Shown: in pieces, positions 27,410 to 35,753 of the stretch
How positions within the stretch are numbered: position 1 is the stretch's first letter
Layout of the letters: each line of letters begins with the position of its first letter
NCBI GenBank assembly: GCA_049302575.1
Contig: JBAQMG010000004.1
Span: forward strand, 1 to 64,000
Source: JBAQMG01 sp049302575
GTDB lineage: Bacteria > Bacillota > Desulfitobacteriia > Desulfitobacteriales > Desulfitobacteriaceae
Length of the DNA stretch: 64,000 nucleotides
Direction of reading: 5' to 3'
Translations under genes and position numbers: made by a program
Notes under the pieces: model-generated
What the model was told of the DNA's origin: nothing
The model's input: only the letters and a program-made list of their open reading frames with translations
Database searches by the model: none

Positions 27410-29137
27410 ATGGGAGATTCGAGAGAAAAGCTTAGGATTGTTGTTGTGGGACATGTTGATCATGGTAAATCAACGGTTATTGGCAGGCTACTTTATGATA
27501 CCAAAGCATTGCCCGAAGGTGCGATAGATCGAGTTAAGAGGATTTCAAAGGAAAAGGGTAAACCTTTTGAATATGCCTATTTGCTCGATGCTTTTGAAGA
27601 AGAACAAAAACAAGGGATTACGATCGATATTACCCAATTGCAATTTCAAACAGCCAAGAGAGACTATGTGATCATTGATGCCCCAGGACATAAGGAATTC
27701 CTTAAAAATATGGTATCAGGGGCAGCCAATGCTGAGGCAGCTCTACTTGTCATTGATGCCAATGAGGGTATCCAGGAGCAGTCTAGGAGACACGGCTATA
27801 TACTTTCCTTGCTGGGAATTCAAAAAATCTATGTTATTGTTAACAAAATGGATTTGATAGATTATTCAGAAGGAAAATTTGAGATCATCCGCCAAGAAAT
27901 GAATGAATTTCTCAGTAATCTTAATGTTCATCCTTTAAAATATATTCCGATCTCCGCGTTTTATGGAGAAAATATGACCTCTTCTTCGGCTAAAATGACT
28001 TGGTACAAAGGGGAAGCCGTCCTTCAAGCGCTAGATCTTTTTAAAAAGGATAAAGGGCTGGAAGATAAGCCTTTAAGATTTCCCATCCAGGATGTTTACA
28101 AGTTTGACAATCGGAGGATTATTGCGGGAAGAATTGAGTCGGGGAGTTTAAAGGCTGGAGATGAAATTCTCATCAATCCTGGTAACAAGACAACAAGGGT
28201 TAAAGCTATTGAATACTGGCAGGAAAAGAATAAGACTGATATAGTTAGTGCTGGTATGTCAGTAGGGATAACGTTAGAAGATGAGTTTTTCAATAAACGA
28301 GGGGAATTCATTTCCCATCTAAGTGATCCTCCAAAAACAGGAAATGTTTTCAGAGCAAATCTTTTCTGGTTAGGCAAAAAGGCTATGACCCGAGATAAAA
28401 AATATAAGCTTAAACTGGTTACTCAGGAAGTAGAATGTGAAATTGCTTCAATTAATCGGGTCATTGATGCGACAACTTTGGAAACCTTAGTAAATGCCAC
28501 GGAAATTAAAATGAACGATGTCGCGGAAGTAACGTTAAGAATCAAAGAAACAATCAGCTTTGATGAGTTCAAGAGTAATCAGATTACTGGACGCTTTGTA
28601 ATTGTCGATGAATATGACGTCACTGGCGGGGGTATTATTTCAGGTGTAGAAAAAAGTAATCGTTTGGTCAGCAGATTTATTGCTGGTGATCTTGAAATGG
28701 TGGCCGAATGCTTTGATGATTATTACTTCATGGTATCTGAGGGTACTTTTAAGAGAATTAGCCGAAAGCCTCAGATCTTTAATCTAGGAGATCAAATACC
28801 TGTGGAGGGTGAAACCTATCAATATCCAGTAAACTTGGATATTTTAGATTTATACAGTAAACAGGTTGTAAAAGTCAGAGCTACCAAAATCCTCGAGATT
28901 GTAACGGATCAAGAATACAGATATGAAAACTTCACAATCATTACAACCAAGGGTTTTTTAGTAAAAATAAGCTCTGAACAAGATTATAACGAATTTGTCC
29001 GGGATTTCGAGGAGCAAGGAGCGCCTGGTGGAGGACTTTCTGAAGACTTTCTTAATCGATGGCTTGATGTTATGGCCAATAAGAGGATAAAGTTTAAGGA
29101 GAATCAAATGGCAGATGGTCTGGAGTATTATATTTGA
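27410..29137 (+). CDS. cysN: Sulfate adenylyltransferase large subunit CysN (GTPase) with C-terminal extension
   Basis: This 575-residue EF-Tu-like GTPase drives APS synthesis by CysD. G motifs GHVDHGKST, DAPGHKEF and NKMD are clear, and the beta-barrel domains follow. Typical CysN is about 475 residues; here roughly 120 extra residues (from about 455) contain no APS-kinase P-loop, so this is not a CysNC fusion. The extension (FDDYYFMVSEG through LEYYI) is unrecognised. ATG 27410 follows AGAAGGAGA; an upstream in-frame start lies in repeat DNA and is rejected. The repeat-filled gap from cysD is unusual for this pair. Confidence 0.9.
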   Translation: MGDSREKLRIVVVGHVDHGKSTVIGRLLYDTKALPEGAIDRVKRISKEKGKPFEYAYLLDAFEEEQKQGITIDITQLQFQTAKRDYVIIDAPGHKEFLKNMVSGAANAEAALLVIDANEGIQEQSRRHGYILSLLGIQKIYVIVNKMDLIDYSEGKFEIIRQEMNEFLSNLNVHPLKYIPISAFYGENMTSSSAKMTWYKGEAVLQALDLFKKDKGLEDKPLRFPIQDVYKFDNRRIIAGRIESGSLKAGDEILINPGNKTTRVKAIEYWQEKNKTDIVSAGMSVGITLEDEFFNKRGEFISHLSDPPKTGNVFRANLFWLGKKAMTRDKKYKLKLVTQEVECEIASINRVIDATTLETLVNATEIKMNDVAEVTLRIKETISFDEFKSNQITGRFVIVDEYDVTGGGIISGVEKSNRLVSRFIAGDLEMVAECFDDYYFMVSEGTFKRISRKPQIFNLGDQIPVEGETYQYPVNLDILDLYSKQVVKVRATKILEIVTDQEYRYENFTIITTKGFLVKISSEQDYNEFVRDFEEQGAPGGGLSEDFLNRWLDVMANKRIKFKENQMADGLEYYI

Positions 29138-29169
29138 CTTAGTTGGTTTCCCACCAAACGACAAAAGGG

Positions 29170-29650
29170 GAATGTCTCTCCAGGTCTAAGAACAATGAAA
29201 CTTAGACGCTACATCATGGGGTGGGTGAACTACTTTAAATTAGCGGATATGAAGACGGTGCTCTTAGAAACAGACCAATGGATGAGAAGACGCAGCCGCA
29301 TGATCTTCTGGAAACAATGGAAACAATGGAAACAATGGAAACAATGGAAACGAGTGAGAACAAGGCATAAAATGCTTAAATCACTGGAAATCCATGAGCA
29401 GAAAGCATGGGAATACGCAAACACAAGAAAGAGCTACTGGAGAACATCCAATAGCCCTATCCTATCCAATAGCCCTATCCTATCCAAATTCCTAACTAAC
29501 AATGTTATTAAGGGACGTGGATGCCTGTTCTTTTCAGAATATTATCGGCAAGTTACTGCGTGATCTGAGGAACCGACGTATACCGAACGGTACGTACGGT
29601 GGTATTAGAGGTCGATCTTTTGCAAGAGTTCGGCCTCTATCTCGGTTATC
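29170..29650 (+). mobile_element. Group II intron, 3' fragment (maturase C-terminus plus domains V-VI)
   Basis: An open frame to the TGA at 29561-29563 matches the C-terminal maturase/X and DNA-binding part of group II intron reverse transcriptases (RRYIMGWVNYFKLADM, then MRRRSRMIFWKQWK, then KAWEYANTRKSYWRTSNSPILS). After the stop comes a domain V-like hairpin at about 29567-29603 (GAACCGACGTATACC, GAAC loop, GGTACGTACGG) and a domain VI-like stem to about 29640. The reverse transcriptase core and intron 5' part are absent, so it cannot splice or move. The frame contains expanded repeats: a 9-base unit giving KQW four times and an 18-base unit giving NSPILS twice. Confidence 0.8.
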
Positions 29651-29874
29651 CCTATATTAAAAAAGCAGAAGGCTAATATAATAAATTATGGGAACCTCGT
29701 ATCAAACAGAGCACAAACGTTTTTAGGATTTTCTATTTTAGTTACCATCAAGGCAAATTCATCTTACTTCATGGTATTCGAAAGACTTCGAAGAAAACTC
29801 CTAAAACAGATTTAGATATATCATTAAAACGAATGACCAATTACCTTAAAGGATGTGAGCAAAGTGAATCATGA
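29650..29874 (+). pseudogene. HigB/RelE-like toxin, 5'-truncated remnant
   Basis: Directly after the intron end the frame reads PYIKKAEG, a TAA at 29674, then KLWEPRIKQSTNVFRIFYFSYHQG, then LLHGIRKTSKKTPKTDLDISLKRMTNYL to a TGA at 29872-29874. This matches the C-terminal two thirds of HigB-type (phage Gp49-like) toxins. The 5' part is missing where the intron fragment lies, and there is an internal stop, so it is dead. It overlaps the antitoxin start as usual for this pair. Confidence 0.7.
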
Positions 29875-30132
29875 TGAAGTCAAAAAACAATTACTTCAAA
29901 CCATGAAGTTCAAAAAGAATATGAAGATTTCCAAGTCCTCTATGAGATTAAACACGAAATTATCAGACTTCGATTGGAACAGGGGTTAAGCCAAAAAGAA
30001 CTGGCTGATAAGATTAATACAAAACAATCTGCAATTTCACGCTTAGAAAGTGGCGAATATAATCCTAGTATAGAACTATTAGCTAAGGTAGCCAATGCAC
30101 TCGGCAAAGAACTGCAAATCAGCTTTCAATAA
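29864..30132 (+). pseudogene. HigA/XRE-like antitoxin with a frameshift
   Basis: A GTG at 29864 begins NHDEVKKQLLQ, and after a one-base shift near 29902 the other frame continues HEVQKEYEDFQVLYEIKHEIIRLR and the helix-turn-helix LSQKELADKINTKQSAISRLESGEYNPS to the TAA at 30130-30132. The HTH and downstream ANALGKELQISF are typical of HigA antitoxins. One deletion breaks it. A terminator follows immediately. Confidence 0.75.
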
Positions 30133-30162
30133 ACAGTGGCTTATAAAGACCCACTGTTTTTT
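30132..30162 (+). terminator. Terminator after the antitoxin remnant
   Basis: AACAGTGG (30132-30139) pairs with CCACTGTT (30151-30158) and is followed by a T run and CTTG. It overlaps the last base of the antitoxin stop. Confidence 0.8.
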
Positions 30163-30292
30163 CTTGCAAGAGTTATTTCGCCTAATGTTCCGCGTATTTC
30201 CGACGCGCCATATTACATTCATATTAAAGTTGCGTGATGGATATAATTGTGATGTAATAATCTAAAGTTCGTGCTGAATAAGGGGGAGCGGA

Positions 30293-31648
30293 ATGCGGCG
30301 GATTTTAGTTGCAGATGATGAGGTCAACATGCGTTGGGTTTTGGAAAGAGCTTTAACCAAAGTAGGCTATGAAGTAGAAACAGTAGAGGATGGTCAGTTT
30401 GCAGTTGAACACGCTTTGTTGGAACGTCCTGATCTTGTACTGCTAGATTTAAAAATGCCTAGGCTTGATGGGTTAGGGGCACTGCGGGAATTAAAGATTC
30501 ATTTTCCGGATTTAGTTGTAATCATTTTGACTGCACATGGCACGACGGATAACGCTGTCGAAGCTATGAAAGCCGGTGCATATGATTATCTTATCAAACC
30601 TTTTAATATCGATGAACTATTGTTGACTGTGGCTAAGGCTTTAGAAGTAAATAATTTACGCCAACAAGTAGACTATCTCAAAGGGCAAGATCAGGCCAAT
30701 TCCAGTTGGGAGAATGTAATTGGAACTAGTACAGTAATGCATTCGGTTTATGAGTTGATCAAGCGCGTGGCCCCGACAGCGGCCACGGTACTATTACAGG
30801 GGGAGTCTGGTACAGGAAAAGAATTGGTTGCTCATGCCATTTATGCACAGAGTCCTCGACGGGATGGGCCGTTTATCCGGGTAAATTGTGCTGCTTTACC
30901 TGAGAATCTATTGGAAAGCGAATTGTTTGGTCATGAAAAGGGGGCTTTTACCGGAGCTCATGAACGCAAAGCGGGACGGTTTGAACTGGCAGATGGCGGG
31001 ACACTATTTCTCGATGAAATTGGAGAAATGTCTTTGTCAGTGCAGGCTAAACTGTTACGTGTTCTGCAGGAACGTAGTTTTGAACGGGTAGGCGGAGTGA
31101 AGACGCTCAAGGTGGATGTTCGGTTTATTACAGCAACCAACCGGGATTTGCTTTTGGAGACCAAGGAAGGTCGTTTTCGGGAAGACCTTTATTATCGGCT
31201 TAATGTCTTTCCTATAATAGTTCCGCCCCTTCGGGAACGGAGTGAGGATATTCCGCTTCTTGCGACTAACTTTATGCAAAAGTATAATGTCGAGGGCAGG
31301 ACTAAACGGCTTTCAAAGGAGGTTATAAACCGACTGTGTGAATATGAATGGCCAGGTAATGTACGCGAACTGCAGAATGTTCTGGAGCGGATGGCAATCA
31401 TCTCACCTAGCTGGGAGGTAGGTCTAGATTCACTGCCAGACTTTATTGTTGCCAGACAAAAAAAAGAGGGAGAAATTCCTTTTCGGTTACCCAAAGGGGG
31501 AATCTCCCTTGAAGAAGTCGAAAAATCCTTTCTTCAACAGGCCTTGGAACAAACCAGCGGTAACCAAAGTCAAGCAGCCCGTCTTCTTGGTTTGTCACGT
31601 TATTCTTTCCTTTACCGTTTAGATAAGCATGAAATCAGTCATCATTAA
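30293..31648 (+). CDS. Sigma-54-dependent response regulator (NtrC/AtoC type)
   Basis: This 451-residue activator has a receiver domain (phospho-acceptor Asp in LVLLDLKMP), a sigma-54 AAA+ domain with Walker A GESGTGKE, the GAFTGA loop that contacts sigma-54 ([14 protein letters not shown]), Walker B-type [12 protein letters not shown], arginine-finger region, and a Fis-type HTH at the end ([20 protein letters not shown]). It switches on -24/-12 promoters when phosphorylated. It follows a GGGGGAGCGGA ribosome site. The histidine kinase downstream is its probable partner. Target genes are not evident. Confidence 0.95.
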   Translation: MRRILVADDEVNMRWVLERALTKVGYEVETVEDGQFAVEHALLERPDLVLLDLKMPRLDGLGALRELKIHFPDLVVIILTAHGTTDNAVEAMKAGAYDYLIKPFNIDELLLTVAKALEVNNLRQQVDYLKGQDQANSSWENVIGTSTVMHSVYELIKRVAPTAATVLLQGESGTGKELVAHAIYAQSPRRDGPFIRVNCAALPENLLESELFGHEKGAFTGAHERKAGRFELADGGTLFLDEIGEMSLSVQAKLLRVLQERSFERVGGVKTLKVDVRFITATNRDLLLETKEGRFREDLYYRLNVFPIIVPPLRERSEDIPLLATNFMQKYNVEGRTKRLSKEVINRLCEYEWPGNVRELQNVLERMAIISPSWEVGLDSLPDFIVARQKKEGEIPFRLPKGGISLEEVEKSFLQQALEQTSGNQSQAARLLGLSRYSFLYRLDKHEISHH

Positions 31649-31683
31649 CCATGGCTCAATAGAATATGAGAGGAACGACGGAG

Positions 31684-32808
31684 ATGCTTGACAAACTAAA
31701 ATATAGTTATCGCAGACGAACTTGGATAGATTTGCTTGTCATAGCTCTGTTAGTGGATCTAGTGACTATCATTCATTATTCGAATTATCAGTACGCAGTA
31801 AATTTCCATGTTCTTTTACAATTCGGCTATTACATACCGGTTATCTATGCGGCAATGCGTTTTGGACCCGTAGGTGGTGTCGGGGTGGGTCTGCTGATAA
31901 CTTTGCTTTCCTTGCCCCATCTCGCTCATTTTCGTACAATCGATCGGGCTGCTTGGTATACACAATGGGTAGAAATCCTTTCGATAAATGCCATGGGTTG
32001 GTTAACTGGTTTTCTTATTCGTCAAGAACGCAGAGCAACCCGCCAATACCAGCAGGCACTTCAGGTGCAAGGGGAATTATTAGAAAAACTACGTATCGAA
32101 GGGGAACAACGGGCGCAGTTAGAGGCAGAAATAAGGCAAACTGAACGTTTGACGGCCCTTGGTCATCTAAGTGCAGGACTAGCTCACGAAATTCGTAATC
32201 CACTTGGGGTAATTCAAGCAACTGCCCAACTATTGGCTCAGGAAAGATCCGAGGATCAAGTCGTAGGGGAATATTGCCGAGTACTACAGGAAGAATGCGA
32301 ACGTCTAAATCGTTTGGTTAGTCAATTTCTGGATTTTGCTCGTCCGAAAGAACCGAATCGACAGCGTGTAACAATAAAGCAAATCTTAGATAATGGCTTA
32401 GCACTTGTTCAGACTTTTCTTCGGCAGCATAAGATCAGTCTGGAAATTAGCTTGAACGGGGTAGAGAGTGAACAGGTTGAAGTTGATCCTGATCAGATGA
32501 AGCAAGTGGTGCTTAATATTTTACTTAATGCGATCGAGGCCCAAAAGAAAGAAGGAACTATTTTTTTAGAAGGGATACGTTTAAAAGGCTTTGTTGGTAT
32601 AGCGGTCAATGATCAGGGTTCTGGGATTCAGCCAGATATATTATCCCAAATTTATGACCCGTTTTTTACGACTAAGGATAAAGGGACAGGTCTAGGCTTA
32701 TCTATTGTCCACCGAATTCTAGATCAACATGGGGGTAAAATAAGTGTGATTAATTTACCACAGTCTGGCACTAGGGTAGAAATCCTTTTGCCTATACCCA
32801 ACGTCTAA
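31684..32808 (+). CDS. Membrane histidine kinase, NtrB/AtoS-like partner of the sigma-54 regulator
   Basis: This 374-residue kinase has several N-terminal membrane helices (about residues 12-115), a short coiled region, a dimerisation/phospho-acceptor domain (LSAGLAHEIRNPLGVIQ, His in HEIRNP) and an ATPase domain with NILLNAIEA, NDQGSGI and GTGLGLSIV. No PAS domain is obvious, so the signal may be read in or near the membrane. ATG 31684 is preferred over ATG 31666 because AGAGGA lies about 9 bases upstream. It is 35 bases after the regulator gene. Confidence 0.92.
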   Translation: MLDKLKYSYRRRTWIDLLVIALLVDLVTIIHYSNYQYAVNFHVLLQFGYYIPVIYAAMRFGPVGGVGVGLLITLLSLPHLAHFRTIDRAAWYTQWVEILSINAMGWLTGFLIRQERRATRQYQQALQVQGELLEKLRIEGEQRAQLEAEIRQTERLTALGHLSAGLAHEIRNPLGVIQATAQLLAQERSEDQVVGEYCRVLQEECERLNRLVSQFLDFARPKEPNRQRVTIKQILDNGLALVQTFLRQHKISLEISLNGVESEQVEVDPDQMKQVVLNILLNAIEAQKKEGTIFLEGIRLKGFVGIAVNDQGSGIQPDILSQIYDPFFTTKDKGTGLGLSIVHRILDQHGGKISVINLPQSGTRVEILLPIPNV

Positions 32809-32845
32809 AAATTATAGAAAAAGTTTGTGGTTACATCCACATAAT

Positions 32846-32886
32846 TTCACAAAAAGTTCATAATAAAAGTGTATCGTTTATATCAT
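32846..32886 (+). promoter_or_regulatory. Direct repeats TTCACAA / TTCATAA and -10 upstream of ccdA
   Basis: TTCACAA (32846-32852) and TTCATAA (32857-32863) are spaced 11 bases start to start, one helical turn, and precede a possible -10 (TATCAT, 32881-32886). The same motif at the same spacing occurs three times upstream of the Met-rich gene at 46804. This is the layout of OmpR-family response regulator sites. The link is by pattern only. Confidence 0.45.
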
Positions 32887-32922
32887 AGGATCTAAATAGA
32901 TACCCAAACGAGGAGGATTTGT

Positions 32923-33735
32923 GTGAGAGGGAGGCGACTTCTGACCATCGTAGGTGCAGTGTGTGTTATTGCAGCAGTTATGGTGTACGTTTGGTTTACA
33001 GGTCAGTATGCGTCCGGAATCAACACTGACGCACACCCGACGCTGTGGCTGGCTTTCATCGCTGGGCTGCTCTCTTTTCTTTCCCCATGTTGTCTGCCAC
33101 TGTATCCATCGTATATTTCATATATTTCCGGAATGACCTTTTCTGGTCACGAAAAACATATCTTGGCTCACCGATTAAAGGCGTTGACCCACACGCTTTT
33201 CTTTGTCATCGGGTTTTCGATTGTCTTTTTAGCGCTGGGATTGTCTGCGACCTTACTCGGGCAGATCTTTATCACCCATCGAACTCTGATTCGAATTATC
33301 GGAGGTGGAATCGTCATTCTCATGGGGCTATTCTTGAGCGGATTACTGACACCCAAATGGCTGATGATGGAGAAAAAGTGGGAATATAACAAAACGAGAG
33401 TGGGCTATGGGGGTTCAGTTTTGGTGGGCATTAGTTTCGCTGCCGGTTGGACGCCCTGTATCGGGCCCATACTGGCGTCGGTTTTGGTCATGAGTGCCAA
33501 CCAACCCTCCACAGGGTTGGCTTTGATTCTAGCCTACATTGCAGGCTTTTCTATTCCTTTCTTTGTTTTGTCGTTCACGCTGAGCTCAGTGCGGAAATTA
33601 GTTCCCTACGGAGCATTGCTTTCCAAGCTCGGCGGTTATTTGATGATTGGGTTAGGACTATTGTTGATAACTAATCTAATGTCCAAAATTACCATTGGGT
33701 TGATTCGTTTGTACGGAGGGTTTACAGGCTTTTAA
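32923..33735 (+). CDS. ccdA: CcdA-type thiol-disulfide electron carrier
   Basis: This 270-residue membrane protein with about seven helices carries reducing equivalents across the membrane for extracytoplasmic thioredoxins. The two reactive regions are present: LSFLSPCCLPLYPSY in the first core helix and GWTPCIGPIL in the fourth. An extra N-terminal helix precedes the core. GTG 32923 follows GAGGAGG. The next gene encodes a ResA/TlpA-like thioredoxin, its likely partner in cytochrome c maturation or in reducing metal-uptake proteins. Confidence 0.9.
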   Translation: MRGRRLLTIVGAVCVIAAVMVYVWFTGQYASGINTDAHPTLWLAFIAGLLSFLSPCCLPLYPSYISYISGMTFSGHEKHILAHRLKALTHTLFFVIGFSIVFLALGLSATLLGQIFITHRTLIRIIGGGIVILMGLFLSGLLTPKWLMMEKKWEYNKTRVGYGGSVLVGISFAAGWTPCIGPILASVLVMSANQPSTGLALILAYIAGFSIPFFVLSFTLSSVRKLVPYGALLSKLGGYLMIGLGLLLITNLMSKITIGLIRLYGGFTGF

Positions 33736-33780
33736 GCCTTAACATACTGCAAATTTTAACATTGGAAAAGAGGAGAATAT

Positions 33781-34314
33781 ATGCCTAAACGAATAATATT
33801 GATCGTCCTTGGAATTGTTTTCATAGTGCTTTTTGCCGCAGTAGAGCTAAAGAGTAATCTTCCACCGTCAGTAAACCAAGCAACAGGACCACAGATAGGA
33901 TTAACGGCTCCGAATTTTACGCTAAAAGATCTAAATGGCAATATTGTCAAATTGAGCGACTTTCGGGGCAAACCCGTTTACCTTAATTTTTGGGCTAGTT
34001 GGTGTCCGCCGTGTAAAGCGGAAATTCCAGAGATTCAACAATTTTACCAACAAAATAAGGATAAAGTTGCAGTCTTGGCAGTAAATCTAACTTTTAATGA
34101 CAAGCTCTCAGACGTAGTTAAGCTATTGAAAGACAGCAATGCCAATTTCCCAGTACTATTAGACACGAATGCTAATTCTTCTGTAGCAGATGCTTATCAG
34201 GTGTACGGAATACCGGCAAGTTTTTTTATCGACAAAAACGGACTAATTAGGGAAACCCATGTGGGTGGAATGACGTTAGTTATGCTTCAGGAAGCAATAA
34301 AAAAGGCACTGTAA
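33781..34314 (+). CDS. TlpA/ResA-like membrane-anchored thioredoxin
   Basis: This 177-residue protein has one N-terminal membrane anchor and an extracytoplasmic thioredoxin fold with active site WASWCPPCKAEIP and the cis-Pro region GIPASFFID. The family reduces disulfides such as apo-cytochrome haem sites. It receives electrons from CcdA encoded just upstream. Because the FTR1 cluster follows, it may equally serve that system, as thioredoxin-like genes do next to the Campylobacter p19 locus. Confidence 0.92.
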   Translation: MPKRIILIVLGIVFIVLFAAVELKSNLPPSVNQATGPQIGLTAPNFTLKDLNGNIVKLSDFRGKPVYLNFWASWCPPCKAEIPEIQQFYQQNKDKVAVLAVNLTFNDKLSDVVKLLKDSNANFPVLLDTNANSSVADAYQVYGIPASFFIDKNGLIRETHVGGMTLVMLQEAIKKAL

Positions 34315-34353
34315 TTTTAATTAGTTTGACTCTTTCTAAAAAAGGAGTATTAG

Positions 34354-35118
34354 ATGACGACTCTATTTAGTCAATGGTACGCTTTCCTAGGACAAGCAAA
34401 TAACTTTTTAAGTCCTTATTTGTCAGGTCTGTCACGGCAGATCCACATTCCAATGTTATCAGCATTGCTTTTAGGGTTACTCGGCTCTACTGCTCCATGT
34501 CAATTATCAACAAACTTTAGTGCTTTGGGTTTGTTTACCCAAAAAATCAGCGACAAGAAGGAATGTTTATCGGCAGCCTTTTCATTTACCTTAGGAAAAT
34601 TAATAGTGTACACGCTAATAGGTTCACTAACGATTTTGTTGGGAATTAAGCTTAACCAACAAGCAATTCCGTTCGTACAAGTAGTCAGAAAGGGTCTTAG
34701 TCTTTTAATGATAATCGTCGGTCTATATTTGCTTGGACTGTTTAAGACAAAAGTATCACTGTTTACTTCACTAGAAAGAACCTTAACACGACATATACCG
34801 AACATCAAAAATATACGGGAGTTCTGCTTAGGTGTAGTCTATGCTTTGGCTTTTTGCCCAACTCTCTTTTGGCTATTTTTTGGTATTGTTATTCCGTTGG
34901 GGGTTTCAACTCATGGAGGAATTATTTTACCTGGAATATTCGCCATTGGAACAGTCATACCGTTATTAGTTATCACCGTATTACTTGTATACGGAATAGG
35001 AACAATAAAATTGTTTACAAGGAATGTAGCAAGAATAAATGTAATTCTTCAGAAGGTAGTGGGTGTAATTTTTATACTAGCAGGTATTAACGATCTAATT
35101 GCTTATTGGCTAATTTGA
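34354..35118 (+). CDS. Second CcdA/DsbD-like membrane protein
   Basis: This 254-residue protein has about six membrane helices and cysteines in two helices (LLGSTAPCQLSTN and ALAFCPTLFWLFFG) that parallel the CcdA redox pair; it belongs to the wider CcdA/DsbD_2 group. It starts at ATG 34354 after AAAAAGGAG. It may move electrons or, as in some relatives, metals or thiols. It ends the first half of the cluster at a strong palindromic terminator. Confidence 0.75.
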   Translation: MTTLFSQWYAFLGQANNFLSPYLSGLSRQIHIPMLSALLLGLLGSTAPCQLSTNFSALGLFTQKISDKKECLSAAFSFTLGKLIVYTLIGSLTILLGIKLNQQAIPFVQVVRKGLSLLMIIVGLYLLGLFKTKVSLFTSLERTLTRHIPNIKNIREFCLGVVYALAFCPTLFWLFFGIVIPLGVSTHGGIILPGIFAIGTVIPLLVITVLLVYGIGTIKLFTRNVARINVILQKVVGVIFILAGINDLIAYWLI

Positions 35119-35148
35119 TTTAAGAGTGGCTTTTTGACGGACAAACAT

Positions 35149-35194
35149 AAAGATACGGGTGTAGGAAGATTAATCTTCCTACACCCGTATCTTT
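35149..35194. terminator. Perfect 22-bp palindromic terminator
   Basis: Bases 35149-35170 (AAAGATACGGGTGTAGGAAG plus AT) pair perfectly with 35173-35194 around a two-base loop. A and T runs flank it, so it could stop transcription in both directions. Confidence 0.8.
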
Positions 35195-35600
35195 ATTCCA
35201 GACGTATATTCGCATAAATTTCGTGATAACCAGCTAATTCGTTATGCTACCTTTTAAACGAAACGTATCCACCTAAGGTTTACAAAAACCTTGGAGGACT
35301 AGTTTTTTCGTTACTTTTTTTGTGTTGTTGTTTGTGACATCAACCAAAGGTCACTCATATTACTTTCCAACGGACGTACTGCATAAGGCACTTAATGATA
35401 TTTGTTCTCAACTTAGTTGACCAATAAGACTGATATGGAAAAGGCTGTCGCTTTGGTTAACATCAAACTATGTCATGGACGTATAGCCGCATAAAGGATT
35501 CAATCCCTACATAGGAGAATTTTGTTAGCTATCATTATTTGCAGTAGTTATCAAAATTAAATTCAATAATAAATGAATGTATCTATCTGCTAAGTACATA
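35195..35600. other. Gap with no recognisable gene
   Basis: About 400 bases between the palindromic terminator and the Fur box. I see a small hairpin-like AAGGTTT/AAACCTT near 35275-35293 followed by GTTTTTTC, and no open frame of note. It may be remnant DNA. Confidence 0.5.
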
Positions 35601-35607
35601 AAAGATA

Positions 35608-35623
35608 TTGACAATCATTATCA
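35608..35623 (+). promoter_or_regulatory. Fur box overlapping a -35 element
   Basis: TGACAATCATTATCA at 35609-35623 matches the 7-1-7 Fur consensus TGATAATNATTATCA at 14 of 15 positions (N counted as matching). TTGACA at 35608-35613 fits a -35 element inside it. It lies 131 bases before the FTR1 start, so iron would repress this operon. Confidence 0.75.
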
Positions 35624-35753
35624 ATTAGTGTTATTGTTGTTTTAACAAGCTAATACCTTGTTAAATATAGAGTGGGGAGAGAAAAGTTTTTGGTAAATTG
35701 GGTATGTTCGGTGAATTGATGATCAATTAAATTAATTAATGGAGGGGAAAAAG

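Noticed and set aside
27410..29137. CysN-CysC (APS kinase) fusion
   Set aside because: The C-terminal extension has no second P-loop or kinase motif.
29195..29563. Functional protein from the repeat-rich frame
   Set aside because: It matches only the C-terminal end of a group II intron maturase and lacks the reverse transcriptase core.
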